A stretch of DNA of 64,000 bases from Trebonia sp963767685 (GCA_963767685.1 CAVYEZ010000011.1:110957-174956); one strand, 5' to 3'; positions 32,839 to 42,005 are shown, numbered from the stretch's first letter. The notes: generated by a model from the letters alone, not told the origin. Program-made: numbers and translations.

Positions 32839-35364
32839 TCACTCAGCCGCGATGGCGGCAAGGACGTCGAGCCGGGCCGCGCGCCGGGCGGGCCAGCTCG
32901 CGGCCACGAGCCCGAGGATCGCCGCCAGCACCAGGAACTCCACCAGCCGCACCCAGGGAACAGACGTCTCGTTGATGTTCTGCTGCCGCAGCGAGGAGAC
33001 GAGCGCCAGCCCCATCAGCGTCCCGATGACGATCCCGATGACCGCGCCGAACGTCGCCAGGATCACCGACTCCGCCCGGATCATCGACCGGACCTGCGAA
33101 CGTCGCATCCCGACCGCCCGCAGCAGCCCGATCTCCCGGGTCCGCTCGAGCACCGAGAGCATGAGCGTGTTCACGATCCCGACGAGCGCTATCAGCACGG
33201 CCAGCGCGAGCAGGGCGTAGACCAGGCCGAGGAGCTGGTTGACGGCCGATACCTGCGTCTGCTCGAACTGCGCCCTGGTCTGCACCTGCACGTTCCCGTA
33301 GGGCGCCAGGGCGTTCGTGACGGCCGTCTCGACGCCGGAGCTCCCGTTGGTGCGGACCAGGACCGCGCCCGGGTGGGGCGCCCGGAAGTGGGCGAGGAAG
33401 TACGCGGAGCTCACCAGGTAACTCAGGATGAGCGCGTTGGACTGGTAGATCCCGCCGATCCTGATGGTGGTCGGCCCCGTGTAGGCGAACCGGATCGGCA
33501 CCGTGTCCCCGACCGACAGGTGGTCCTTCGTCGCGGTCGTGGAGTCGATCAGCAGCTCGCCCTGGGCTAGGGCGGCGGTGGACCCGGCCGTCATCCGCAC
33601 GATGACCGTGTCGGCCAGGTTCTGCGGTGTCACCCCGGTGAGGGTCGTGAGCGTCGACTCGAACTCGAACTGGTTCCGGTAGATGGTGTTGGTCGCGGTG
33701 ACGCCGGGCACGGCCGCGGCGGTGGCCGGCACGGAGTCGCTGAGCTGCCCGCTGCCGTTGGCCGAGACCAGCAGGTCGGCGCTGATCGCCTGGTCTACGC
33801 TGCTGGTCGCGGACTCGGAGAGCGACGCGCCGAACACCGCCATGGCGGAGACCAGGGCGAGCCCGACCATGAGCGCCGAGGCGGTCTGCGCGGTGCGGCG
33901 CGGGCTGCGCATGGAGTTCTCCCGCCCGAGCTCCCCCGGCGTGCCCAGCAGCGCGGCGAGCGGCCGCCCGAGCAGGCCGGACAGCGGTCGCGCGATCGCC
34001 GGGGCGAGCATCGCGACGCCGACGAAAACGCACAGCGCGCCAACCCCCACGAGCGCGACGACGGGCTTCGACAGCCCGATGCCGAGCAGCGGCCACCCCG
34101 CCGGACGGTGACCGCCGACCCGGAGACGAGCCGCCGCCTGGTCGGGCCGGCGCCGGCACCGTCGGCCGGGCGGTCGGTAAGCGCCGCCACCGGCGGGATC
34201 CGCACGGCGTTCCTGGCCGGCCCGATCGCCGAGACGAGCGTGACCAGCGTGCCGACGGCGAGCCCGACGATCGCGGTGCGCGGCTCGAACGTCAGCGGTC
34301 CGGTCGGCAGCGAGGTACCGAACCCGTTCAGCAGGGCTTCGAGCCCGATCGCGGCGGCCACGCCGAGGCCGACCCCGACGGCGGACGAGACGAACCCGAC
34401 GATCGCCGCCTCGGTCAGCACCGAGCGGAGCACCTGTCCCCGGCTGGCGCCGACGACCCGGAGCAGGGCCAGTTCCCTGGTTCGCTGGCCGACGATGATC
34501 GAGAACGTGTTGTAGATGGTGAACGCGCCGACGAACAGCGAGATCAGCGCGAAGACAAGCAGCGCCGTGTTGAAGAAGGACAGCGCCTGGCTCACCGTGC
34601 TCTGGTCCTCGTTGATGATCGTCTGCCCGGTGACGACCTCTGCGTCGGACGGCAGGGCCCGGGCGATCGACCGCTGCACCGCGGCCTTGTCGGCCCCCGG
34701 CTTGGCGATCACGCTGATGAAGTCGAACAGCCCGGTCTCCCCGACCACGCGCTGCGCGGTCGGCAGCGTGAACGCCGCTAGGGTCTGTCCCGCGAGGTTG
34801 TCGGCGGTGCCGAACTGGGCGATCCCGGTGATCGTGAACGTCTGCGCCGACTTCAGCCCGCTGCCCAGGATTTCCACCCGCTGGCCGACGCTGAAGTCGT
34901 AGCTCTTCGCCGTCGCGGCGTCCATCACCACGTCGTCGTCGCTGGTCGGCGGGTTGCCCGCGATGAGGTGCAGGTTGGAGATCTGCGGGTTGGTGTCCCA
35001 GCCGATCCCAAGCATCCCGATGGTCGAGGTGATCGGCTTGCCGTCGTGCGCGATGAACTGGGCGTAGCCCTCAACGTTCCCGGCCGCGGCGGCGACGCCG
35101 GGGACCGCCTCCACGCGCGGCAGGAGGGACTCGGGCAGCAGGTTCCTGGTCGCCCCCGCGCCGCTCGCCGAACTGGGCCACGCCGCGGACCTGGAAGTCG
35201 ATCTTGCTGTAGACGCTGGTGAACAGCGAGGAGAAGGTGTTGTTGAGCGTGTCGGTGAGCACGAACGTCCCGGAGATGAACGTGACGCCGAGCACGATCG
35301 CGAGCGCGGTCAGTGCCAGCCGCATCTTGTGGGCGAGCAGTCCCCTGAGGGTCACCTGGCGCAT
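32839..35364 (-). CDS. MacB-like ABC exporter permease, FtsX family (two frameshifts)
   Basis: About 841 residues. N-terminal helix LRGLLAHKMRLALTALAIVLGVTFISGTFV, a large extracytoplasmic domain, three helices (FNTALLVFALISLFVGAFTIYNTFSIIVGQRTRELALLRVVGASR..., ...GVAAAIGLEALL...), a second extracytoplasmic domain (SESATSSVDQAISADLLVSA...), then the final FtsX core LLALAVLIALVGIVNTLMLSVLERTREIGLLRAVGMRR. Frame breaks near 35155 and 34110 split it into three reading frames, and the total length is a multiple of three. It pairs with the ATPase upstream. The transported substance is unknown; it may export or pull lipids or peptides across the envelope. Confidence 0.85.
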
Positions 35365-35365
35365 G

Positions 35366-36109
35366 TCATGCCCCCAGCGTCCGCATCCGCTCGAGCACCG
35401 AGTCGGCGGTCGGCTGCCGCAGCTCGCTCACTACGGCCCCGTCGGCGAGGAAGACGACCCGGTCGGCGTACGCGGCGCTGCGCGGGTCGTGGGTCACCAT
35501 GACGACCGACTGGCCAAGTTCCCGCACCGACCGCCGGAGGAAGGCCAGCAGCTCCGCGGCGGCGTTGGAGTCCAGGTTGCCCGTCGGCTCGTCCGCGAAG
35601 ACGAGGTCGGGCTTATTGACCAGCGCCCTGGCGCACGCGACCCGCTGCTGCTGACCGCCGGATAGCTCGCTCGGCCGGTGCGAAAGCCGGTCGGCGATGC
35701 CCAGCTGCTTGGCGAGGTAGTCGACCCAGTCCTGATCGGCCTTGCGGCCCGCGAGCGCCACTGGCAGCGTGATGTTCTCGCCCGCCGTTAGCGTCGGCAC
35801 GAGGTTGAAGTACTGGAACACGAAGCCGATGCGGTCCCGCCGCAGCTTGGTCAGCCCGGCGTCGTCAAGTTTCCCGATGTCCTGACCGCCCACGTAGACG
35901 GTCCCGGAAGTCGGCCGGTCAAGGCCCGCCAGGCAGTGCATGAGCGTCGATTTCCCCGAGCCAGAGGGGCCCATGACGGCCGTGAACCGGCCGCGCTCGA
36001 AGGCCACGCTGACATTGTCGAGCGCGCGCACGGTCGCGTGCCCCGCCCCGTAGGTCTTGCACAGGTTGACGGCCTGCGCCGCCTGTGCCTCCACTGCTAC
36101 TCCCGTCAT
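35366..36109 (-). CDS. MacB/LolD-type ABC transporter ATP-binding protein
   Basis: 247 residues, frame intact. Walker A MGPSGSGKSTLMHCLAGLD, Q-loop FVFQYFNLVPTLTAGEN, signature LSGGQQQRVACARALVNKPD, Walker B LVFADEPTGNLDS, H-loop VMVTHDPRSA. The stop is 1 bp before the start of the FtsX-type permease, forming a two-gene exporter operon. Confidence 0.92.
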   Translation of the reverse strand: MTGVAVEAQAAQAVNLCKTYGAGHATVRALDNVSVAFERGRFTAVMGPSGSGKSTLMHCLAGLDRPTSGTVYVGGQDIGKLDDAGLTKLRRDRIGFVFQYFNLVPTLTAGENITLPVALAGRKADQDWVDYLAKQLGIADRLSHRPSELSGGQQQRVACARALVNKPDLVFADEPTGNLDSNAAAELLAFLRRSVRELGQSVVMVTHDPRSAAYADRVVFLADGAVVSELRQPTADSVLERMRTLGA

Positions 36110-36212
36110 GCTGCCAGCATCGCCGAGCCCTAGCTTCCGGCGAATCGGTCGCAAGTACGGGATCTGGCCTGGTCCGGCTGATTCGCGTATCCACCGATCG
36201 GTTGACCCCGCC

Positions 36213-36307
36213 TGTGGATAAGCTGTGCGCAACGTGTTGCTAGCGTGTGGACGCGGCCCGGAATGCTGGGGATTCCGTTGTGGTTAACCCGACCTGCCTG
36301 TGGACAA
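36213..36307 (-). promoter_or_regulatory. cluster of DnaA-box-like 9-mers
   Basis: Read on the minus strand, 36221-36213 is TTATCCACA and 36307-36299 is TTGTCCACA, both perfect DnaA boxes. 36287-36279 (TTAACCACA) differs by one base, and a weaker match begins at 36246. All have the same orientation within 95 bp, in the gap between the ABC exporter and tRNA-Met. Function inferred only. Confidence 0.4.
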
Positions 36308-36362
36308 CGGGCAGACGACGCACGGGTCCCCTAGAATCGGGTACCCTTACGTAGTCACTTAT

Positions 36363-36435
36363 GGCGGAGTAGCTCAGTCGGCAGAGCAAGCGGCTCATAA
36401 TCGCTGTGTCACCGGTTCAAGTCCGGTCTCCGCTA
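36363..36435 (+). tRNA. tRNA-Met(CAT)
   Basis: Acceptor GGCGGAG/CTCCGCT (the terminal pair is G-U), D-arm GCTC...GAGC, anticodon stem AGCGG/TCGCT with loop CTCATAA (anticodon CAT), T-arm ACCGG TTCAAGT CCGGT, discriminator A, no encoded CCA. The A-T-rich anticodon loop and the absence of three G-C pairs in the anticodon stem indicate the elongator rather than the initiator species. Confidence 0.93.
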
Positions 36436-36498
36436 CTCGGCGCGGGAGCATGGTCAGTGGCCTTCGGCCGCTTTCCCCACTACCTCGTAGCCTTCATT

Positions 36499-36517
36499 CT
36501 GGGGGGACGCCCCCCAG
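36499..36517 (+). terminator. G6/C6 hairpin after tRNA-Met
   Basis: CTGGGGGG (36499-36506) pairs exactly with CCCCCCAG (36510-36517) around ACG. A plausible terminator for tRNA-Met ahead of rpmG. Confidence 0.5.
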
Positions 36518-36630
36518 ACCCCCCGACTGCGTTCGCCCGCAACGGTGGGGACGTGTTAAGTGCGGGCCGGACGGCCTCGCCCGTCCGGTAACCTTGATCG
36601 ACCAGTCTCTCGTTAGAAAGGCACTCCATC

Positions 36631-36795
36631 GTGGCTGCCACCGATGTCCGGCCGAAGATCACGCTGGCTTGCCAGGAGTGCAAGCACCGCAACTACATCA
36701 CCAAGAAGAACCGGCGCAACGACCCGGACCGGATGGAACTGAAGAAGTTCTGCCCGAACTGCCGTCGGCACACCGACCACCGCGAGACCCGCTAG
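36631..36795 (+). CDS. rpmG: ribosomal protein L33
   Basis: 54 residues, GTG start with AAAGG upstream. ITLACQECKHRNYITKKNRRNDPDR, LKKFCPNCRRHT: the zinc-ribbon (CxxC...CxxC) form of L33. Downstream of tRNA-Met and upstream of the MaoC-murB genes, as in many actinobacteria. Confidence 0.95.
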   Translation: MAATDVRPKITLACQECKHRNYITKKNRRNDPDRMELKKFCPNCRRHTDHRETR

Positions 36796-36817
36796 TCCCC
36801 CTGGCGGGGTCATCAGC

Positions 36818-37273
36818 ATGGCGCCGAACCCCGAGTACGTCGGCCGGGTCTACGGACCCGGCGAGCCGTACGAGGTGAGCCGGGTCAAGATCGCCGACTT
36901 CGCCGACGCGATCGGCGAGCCGAGCGAGCTGTGCCGGAACCGCGATGCCGCCGTCAAGGCCGGGTATCCGGACGTGATCGCGCCGCCGACGTTCGCGGTG
37001 ATCATCGAGCAGCGGTCAACCAAGGCGGCCGTGACCGACCCCGGCCTCGGGCTCGACTACTCGATGGTGGTGCACGGCGAGGAGAGCTTCAGCTATACCC
37101 GCCCGCTGCACGCGGGCGACGTCGTGGTCGCGACCACGACGATCGAGTCGATCAAGTCGGTCGGCGCGCTGTCGATGATGGTGACGTCCACGAGCATCGA
37201 CACGGTGGACGGTGAGCACGTCTGCACCGCGAAGTCCAACCTCGTCGAGCGGAGGGCGGGGAACACCGCATGA
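36818..37273 (+). CDS. MaoC-like dehydratase N-domain protein (HadA-like subunit)
   Basis: 151 residues with a hot-dog fold of the MaoC_dehydrat_N type: VKIADFADAIGEPSELCRN, VIAPPTFAVI, VHGEESFSYTRPLHAGDVV. It resembles the HadA/HadC-type non-catalytic subunit of (3R)-hydroxyacyl-ACP dehydratases, which pairs with a catalytic MaoC subunit, here the next gene. Its stop overlaps that gene (ATGA), so the two are made in equal amounts. Likely role: fatty-acid elongation (FAS II type). Confidence 0.85.
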   Translation: MAPNPEYVGRVYGPGEPYEVSRVKIADFADAIGEPSELCRNRDAAVKAGYPDVIAPPTFAVIIEQRSTKAAVTDPGLGLDYSMVVHGEESFSYTRPLHAGDVVVATTTIESIKSVGALSMMVTSTSIDTVDGEHVCTAKSNLVERRAGNTA

Positions 37274-37695
37274 GCGTCACGTACGACAGCGTTGACAAGG
37301 GCACCGAACTCCCGCCGCGGGCCTACCAGGTCACCCGCCTGGACCTGGTCAAGTACGCCGGCGCCTCTGGCGACTTCAACATCATCCACTGGAACGAGCG
37401 CGTCGCCCGCTCGGTCGGGCTGCCGAACGTGATCGCCCACGGCATGTACACGATGGCCCAGGCGGGCCAGTTCGTCACCGAGTGGGCCGGGGGCGACCCC
37501 GGTGCGGTCACCGATTTCGGCGTGCGCTTCTCCGCCATGGTGCCCGTACCCGACGATGACGAAGGCGCGACGATCGAACTCAGCGGCAAGATCCTGGAGA
37601 AGCTGCCGGACAACAAGGTCACCGTCGACGTCGTGGCGAAGGCCGGCGGTGCGAAGGTGCTGACCCGCGCCCGCGCCACCGTCCGTCTCCCGTGA
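37270..37695 (+). CDS. MaoC-like (R)-specific dehydratase (HadB-like catalytic subunit)
   Basis: 141 residues. YAGASGDFNIIHWNERVARSVGLPNVIAHGMYTMAQAG holds the hydratase 2 motif with the catalytic Asp (GDFN) and His (IHW). It is coupled to the HadA-like gene before it and to murB after it (GTGA overlap), making one translational unit. Confidence 0.87.
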   Translation: MSVTYDSVDKGTELPPRAYQVTRLDLVKYAGASGDFNIIHWNERVARSVGLPNVIAHGMYTMAQAGQFVTEWAGGDPGAVTDFGVRFSAMVPVPDDDEGATIELSGKILEKLPDNKVTVDVVAKAGGAKVLTRARATVRLP

Positions 37696-38833
37696 GCCGA
37701 GCTTTCCTGGGGCACACCCCCTCGTCATCGCGAACGCTACTGGCCGATTACACGACGCTTGGCGTTGGCGGCCCGGCGCGCAGCTTCGTATCGGCCGACA
37801 CCGAGCCTGGCCTCATCCGCGCGGTGCGGTCCGCCGACCGGGCCGGCGAGCCGGTCCTGCTCATCGGCGGCGGATCCAACCTGGTGATCGCCGACGCCGG
37901 TTTCCCCGGCACGGTCATTCACGTCAACACCAGGGGCCTCACCTTCATCGACGCCGGCGACGGCGCCGTGAACGTTACCGTCGCGGCCGGCGCGGACTGG
38001 GACGACGTCGTGGCGGCGACCGTCGGCGAGGGACTCGCGGGCCTCGAGCCGCTGTCCGGCATCCCGGGCCGCGCGGGCGCGACCCCGATCCAGAACGTCG
38101 GCGCGTACGGCCGTGAGGTGGCCGAGTTCATCACCGAGGTGCGGGTATACGACCGGCAGGCAGACCAGATCCGGATCATCCCGAACGACGGCTGCCGGTT
38201 CTCCTACCGCACCAGCCTCTTCAAGAGCGGCAGGCCGGAAGCCCTGATCTCGCTGCCGGACGGCGCGCGGTCAGCGGCCGCGGGCCAGCCCAGGTACGTG
38301 GTCCTTGACGTTACGTTCCGGCTGCTCCGGCAGTCGCTGTCGGCGCCGGTGAAGTACGCGGAGCTGGCGGCCGAGCTGGGCGTCGAGCTGGGGGAGCAGG
38401 CCGCGGCCGGCGAGGTCCGCGCCGCCGTCATCAAGATCCGCTCGCGCAAGGGCATGGTGCTGAACCCCGGCGACCCCGACACGCGCAGCGCCGGCTCCTT
38501 CTTCACCAACCCGGTGATCAGCGCCGAGGAGTTCGCCGCCGTCGAGAGCGCCGCGGCGGCCAGGGGGCCGGCCCGGTGCCGCGCTACCCGGCGGGCGAGG
38601 GACTGGTCAAGGTGCCCGCCGCCTGGCTGATCGAGCGCTCCGGCTTCGCCAAGGGCTACGGTGCCCCCGGCCCGGCCCGGGTCTCGTCCAAGCACACCCT
38701 CGCGCTCGTCAACGCGGGCGAGGCCTCGACCGGCGATCTCCTCGCGTTGGCCCGCGAGATCGTCTCAGGCGTCCAAGCCGCCTACGGCGTCACCCTGACC
38801 CCAGAGCCCATCCTGGTCGGCGTCACCCTCTAA
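37692..38833 (+). CDS. murB: UDP-N-acetylenolpyruvoylglucosamine reductase (one frameshift)
   Basis: About 380 residues. FAD-binding TTLGVGGPARSFV, LLIGGGSNLVIAD, LSGIPGRAGATPIQNVGAYGREVAE, CRFSYRTSLFK, then KIRSRKGMVLNPGDPDTRSAGSFFTNPV with the catalytic Ser region. Near 38570 the frame breaks, and the C-terminus (VPRYPAGEGLVKVPAAWLIERSGFAKGYG, HTLALVNAGEAST) lies in the next frame; restoring one base joins them. MurB is essential and single copy, so this is a sequence error. It makes UDP-MurNAc in peptidoglycan synthesis with NADPH. Confidence 0.92.
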
Positions 38834-38880
38834 CTGGGTTGCCCCTGTCCCGCTCGCTGGGTTGCCCCCGTCCCGGGGGC

Positions 38881-38980
38881 CGGGCCCGCCCGTTCGAATC
38901 GCCCCGAGCCCGTACGCATCGCCCCGAGCCCGGGCCCGCCCGTACGCATCGCCCCGAGCCCGTACGCATCGGCCTGAGGC
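38881..38980. repeat. 50-bp tandem duplication with 20-bp subunits
   Basis: 38881-38930 and 38931-38980 have the same plan: CGGGCCCGCC followed by two 20-bp units of the type CGTACGCATCGCCCCGAGCC. There are a few substitutions in the first and last units. It lies just after murB in non-coding DNA. Confidence 0.85.
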
Positions 38981-39008
38981 CGGCCCGCTCGCGGGTTCTG
39001 CCCCGGGA

Positions 39009-39215
39009 TGCCACAAGGCCACAATCGCTACTAGCCCGGGGTGCCCCAAGGCCAAAATATTGCGGCCTTGTGTGCCGCAGGGCCACTTCTAGCGTCCTTG
39101 AGTGCCCCAAGCCCAGCAAATTCTGGGCTTGGGGGCCACAAGGCCACCACCATTTCTGTCCTTGAGCGCCTCAAGGACAGAGAATTCCGGCCTTGAGGGT
39201 CACATAGCCAGAAGC
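39009..39215. repeat. 31-bp-period degenerate hairpin array
   Basis: A motif TGCC(C/A)CAAGGCCA recurs at 39009, 39042, 39073, 39103, 39134, 39167 and, weaker, 39198 (steps 33, 31, 30, 31, 33, 31). Units end with G(G/T)CCTTGAG or similar, the complement of the start, so each can fold. Two hairpins are perfect: 39105-39116 with 39123-39134 (12 bp), and 39156-39166 with 39170-39180 (11 bp). The array fills the gap between the convergent murB and add genes and may act as a two-way terminator. Confidence 0.75.
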
Positions 39216-39219
39216 CGGA

Positions 39220-40249
39220 TCAGCGTACTGGTTCCGGGGCGGCCAGCCAGGCGTCAATCGCTGAAAGCAGGCGGGCTCGGGTGTCTGCTGGGGCGGCGGA
39301 GCCGCGGACCGACATGCGGGCCAGCTCGGCCAGCTCGGCCGGCGTGAAGCCGTGCACGTCGCGGGCGATCTCATACTGCTTCACCAGGCGGCGGCCGAAG
39401 AGCAGCGGGTCGTCCGCCCCAAGCGCCACCGGGACCCCGGCCTCGAGGAGCGTCCTGACCGGGACGGCGGCCTCGTCCGGCACGACGCCGAGCGACACGT
39501 TGGAGGAGGGGCACACCTCGCAGGTGATGCCGCCCGCGGCGAGCCGCTCGACGAGCCGCGGGTCCTCCACCGACCGGACGCCGTGCCCGAGCCGGCTCGC
39601 GTGCAGCAGGTCAAGCGCCGCCGTAACGCTGGGCGGGCCGACCAGTTCGCCGGCGTGCGGTGCGAGCAGCAGCCCGGCCCGCTCGGCAATCCTGAAGGCG
39701 GGCGCGAAGTCCGCGGCCGGACCGCGCCGCTCGTCGTTGGAAAGCCCGAACCCGGTGACGCCCTGACCGGCGTACTGCGCGGCCAGCCGCGCGAGCGTCC
39801 GCGCGTCCATCGGGTGCCTGGTCCGGTTGGCGGCGATGATGATCCCGATCCCGATGTCCGCCGCCCGCGCCGCCTTTTCCGCCGCGTCGAGCAGCAGCTC
39901 GGTGTACGCGGTGATCCCGCCGTACCTAGCGGCGAACCCGGAAGGGTCGGCCTGCAGCTCAAGCCACCGCGACCCTTCCGCCCGCTCGTCCTCGGCGATC
40001 TCCCGCACGAGCCGGCAAAGGTCGTCCGGGCGTGCGGAGCACCGAGCGGGCGGTGTCGTAGAGGCGCTGAAACCGGAACCACCCGCGCTCGTCGGCGGTG
40101 GACAGCTGGGGAGGCCACTCCTCGGTCAGCGCGGTCGGCAGCGACACTCCGTGCACACGCGCAAGCTCGATCATGGTCGAGTGGCGCATAGCACCGGTCA
40201 GATGCAGGTGAAGATGCGCCTTGGGGAGGGCCGACAGATCATGCGGCAT
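39220..40249 (-). CDS. add: adenosine deaminase-like metal hydrolase (one frameshift)
   Basis: About 343 residues. LPKAHLHLHLTGAMR carries the metal-binding HxH, followed by FRFQRLYDTARSVLRTP, HAGE with the zinc-site His/Glu region, RLGHGVRSV, CPSSNVSLGVV and GADDPLLFGRRLVKQYEIA with the late catalytic Asp pair. One extra base near 40031 separates the first 75 codons; removing a G gives TPDDLCRLVREIAEDE. It hydrolyses adenosine (or a related 6-aminopurine such as 6-aminodeoxyfutalosine) to the 6-oxo product. HLTGAMR rather than HLEST leaves some doubt about the substrate. Confidence 0.87.
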
Positions 40250-40411
40250 TCTCTATTATCCCCAATGCACGTGCATCCGCGCTGCCACTTCCTCCCGACC
40301 AGCTAACAAACACCTTCGTCAAACCCCTCAGGCGAGGGAATCGAAGCCGTCCCGGGCCAACAGGAGCGGGGCGGCGGGATCAACCCCGCCGCCCCCGCGA
40401 CAGCCCGAGCC

Positions 40412-41617
40412 TTACTTAGCCTCGGCGAGAAGCTTGCCGATCCGGCCGACGCCCTCTTCGAGGTCGGCGTCGCTCATGGCGTAGGACAGCCGGAAGTAGC
40501 CGTCGGTGCCGAACGCCTCGCCCGGCACGACCGCGACCTCGGCCTCTTCGAGGATGAGGGCGGCCAGCTCGCTCGAGGTCGCGGGCCGCTTGCCCGCGAT
40601 TTCCTTGCCGAGCACGCCCTTGACGCTCGGGTAGGCGTAGAACGCGCCGAGCGGCTCCGGGCAGTCGACGCCGGGGATCTCGTTGAGCATCCGCACGATC
40701 GTCTTGCGCCGGCGGTCGAACGCCGCCCGCATCTCGGCCACGGCCGTCAGGTCACCGGACACCGCGGCGAGCGCCGCCGCCTGGGAGACGTTCGCCACGT
40801 TCGAGGTCGCGTGGGACTGCAGGTTGGTCGCCGCCTTGATGACGTCCTTGGGGCCGATCATCCAGCCGACCCGCCAGCCGGTCATCGCGTAGGTCTTGGC
40901 CACGCCGTTGAGCACCACGCAGCGGTCGGCGATCTCGGGGGCTTCCACCGGGATCGAGGAGAACGTCGCGTCACCGTAAACAAGGTGCTCGTAGATCTCG
41001 TCGGTCACGACCCAGATGCCCTTGGCGGCGGCCCACTCGCCGATCGCCTTCACCTGCTCCGGCGGGTAGACGGCGCCGGTCGGGTTGGACGGGGAGACGA
41101 ACACGAGCAGCTTGGTGCGCTCGGTGCAGGCCGCGTCAAGCTGCTCCACCGAGGCCAGGTACCCGGTGGACTCGTCGGTCGGGACGATCACCGACTTCCC
41201 GCCCGCGAGCGCGATCGCCTCGGGGTAGGTGGTCCAGTACGGGGCGGGCAGCAGCGCCTCGTCACCCTCGTCGAGCAGGGCGGCGAAGGTCTGGTAAACG
41301 GCCTGCTTGCCGCCGTTGGTGACGAGCACCTGGTCGGCCGTCACCTGGTAGCCGGAGTCGCGGGCGGTCTTCGCGGCGATGGCCGCCCGAAGCTCGGGCA
41401 GGCCGGCGGCCGGCGTGTACTTGTGCATCTTCGGGTCGGCGGCCGCGCGCTTGGCGGCCTCGACGATGTAGTCGGGAGTCGGGAAGTCGGGCTCGCCGGC
41501 GCCGAACCCGATGACCGGCCGGCCGGCCGCCTTCAGCGCCTTGGCTTTCGCGTCGACGGCCAGGGTCGCGGATTCGGATATGGCGGACACGCGGGCCGAT
41601 ATTCTCGTGGTTGGCAT
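40412..41617 (-). CDS. aspC: aspartate aminotransferase (class I)
   Basis: 401 residues, intact. ISESATLAVDAKAKALKAAGRPVIGFGAGEPDFPTP, YTPAAGLPELR, APYWTTYPE, VSPSNPTGAVY, TDEIYEHLVY, NGVAKTYAMTGWRVGW with the PLP Lys, and the substrate-binding FRLSYAMSD. This is the AT-Ib subgroup common in Gram-positive bacteria. It interconverts aspartate/2-oxoglutarate and oxaloacetate/glutamate. A standalone gene facing add. Confidence 0.92.
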   Translation of the reverse strand: MPTTRISARVSAISESATLAVDAKAKALKAAGRPVIGFGAGEPDFPTPDYIVEAAKRAAADPKMHKYTPAAGLPELRAAIAAKTARDSGYQVTADQVLVTNGGKQAVYQTFAALLDEGDEALLPAPYWTTYPEAIALAGGKSVIVPTDESTGYLASVEQLDAACTERTKLLVFVSPSNPTGAVYPPEQVKAIGEWAAAKGIWVVTDEIYEHLVYGDATFSSIPVEAPEIADRCVVLNGVAKTYAMTGWRVGWMIGPKDVIKAATNLQSHATSNVANVSQAAALAAVSGDLTAVAEMRAAFDRRRKTIVRMLNEIPGVDCPEPLGAFYAYPSVKGVLGKEIAGKRPATSSELAALILEEAEVAVVPGEAFGTDGYFRLSYAMSDADLEEGVGRIGKLLAEAK

Positions 41618-41800
41618 GCCCCCATGGTGTCACTTCTCGCATGACGGCCAGCAACCGGTTTCGCTCTGGGCGAGTGCCGGATACGGCAGGTCTGCGCGCA
41701 CCGCGCACCGGGAGACGCAGGCCCGTCCCTGCGAGGAACTAAGTTTCCGCGCGCGCAGCGCGCAGCCCGGGGGTACGGGGGTCGTCCCCCGGGAGATATC

Positions 41801-41879
41801 GGGGCAAGCTCGGGCCCGATATAATGGCGGTCTTTGCGATCGGGCCCGAACTTGCCCCGATCGGGCCCGAACTTGCCCG
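41801..41879. repeat. inverted and direct repeats around a TATAAT box
   Basis: GATCGGGCCCGAACTTGCCC occurs at 41838-41857 and, 21 bp on, at 41859-41878. Its reverse complement occurs at 41801-41820 with one mismatch. The inverted copies flank a 17-nt loop that begins within a TATAAT hexamer (41820-41825). It lies in the 315-bp gap between aspC and tRNA-Trp, which also has a G/C hairpin at 41766-41793. A better tRNA promoter is TACACT near 41911. Confidence 0.65.
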
Positions 41880-41932
41880 TCCGGTTCGACGCAGGGGGTA
41901 CCTTCGGCATACACTCTGGTGGTTGCAACCGT

Positions 41933-42005
41933 AGGGCAGTAGCTCAATTGGTAGAGTCCCGGTCTCCAAAACCGGCGGTTGGGGGTTCGAGTCCCTCCTG
42001 CCCTG
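41933..42005 (+). tRNA. tRNA-Trp(CCA)
   Basis: Acceptor AGGGCAG/CTGCCCT, anticodon stem CCGGT/ACCGG with loop CTCCAAA (anticodon CCA), T-arm GGGGG TTCGAGT CCCTC (one mismatch-tolerant pair), discriminator G, no encoded CCA. tRNA-Trp ahead of secE is the standard actinobacterial order. Confidence 0.95.

Noticed and set aside
24427..36362. A duplicate of the tRNA-Thr 3' end marking the island's outer boundary
   Set aside because: I looked for GGTTCGATTCCG and AAAGGGGCT-type sequence through the island and before tRNA-Met and found no match, so no outer att site is claimed.
38881..39215. CRISPR array between murB and add
   Set aside because: Repeats are degenerate and self-complementary, the step is only ~31 bp with no unique spacers, and no cas gene is nearby.
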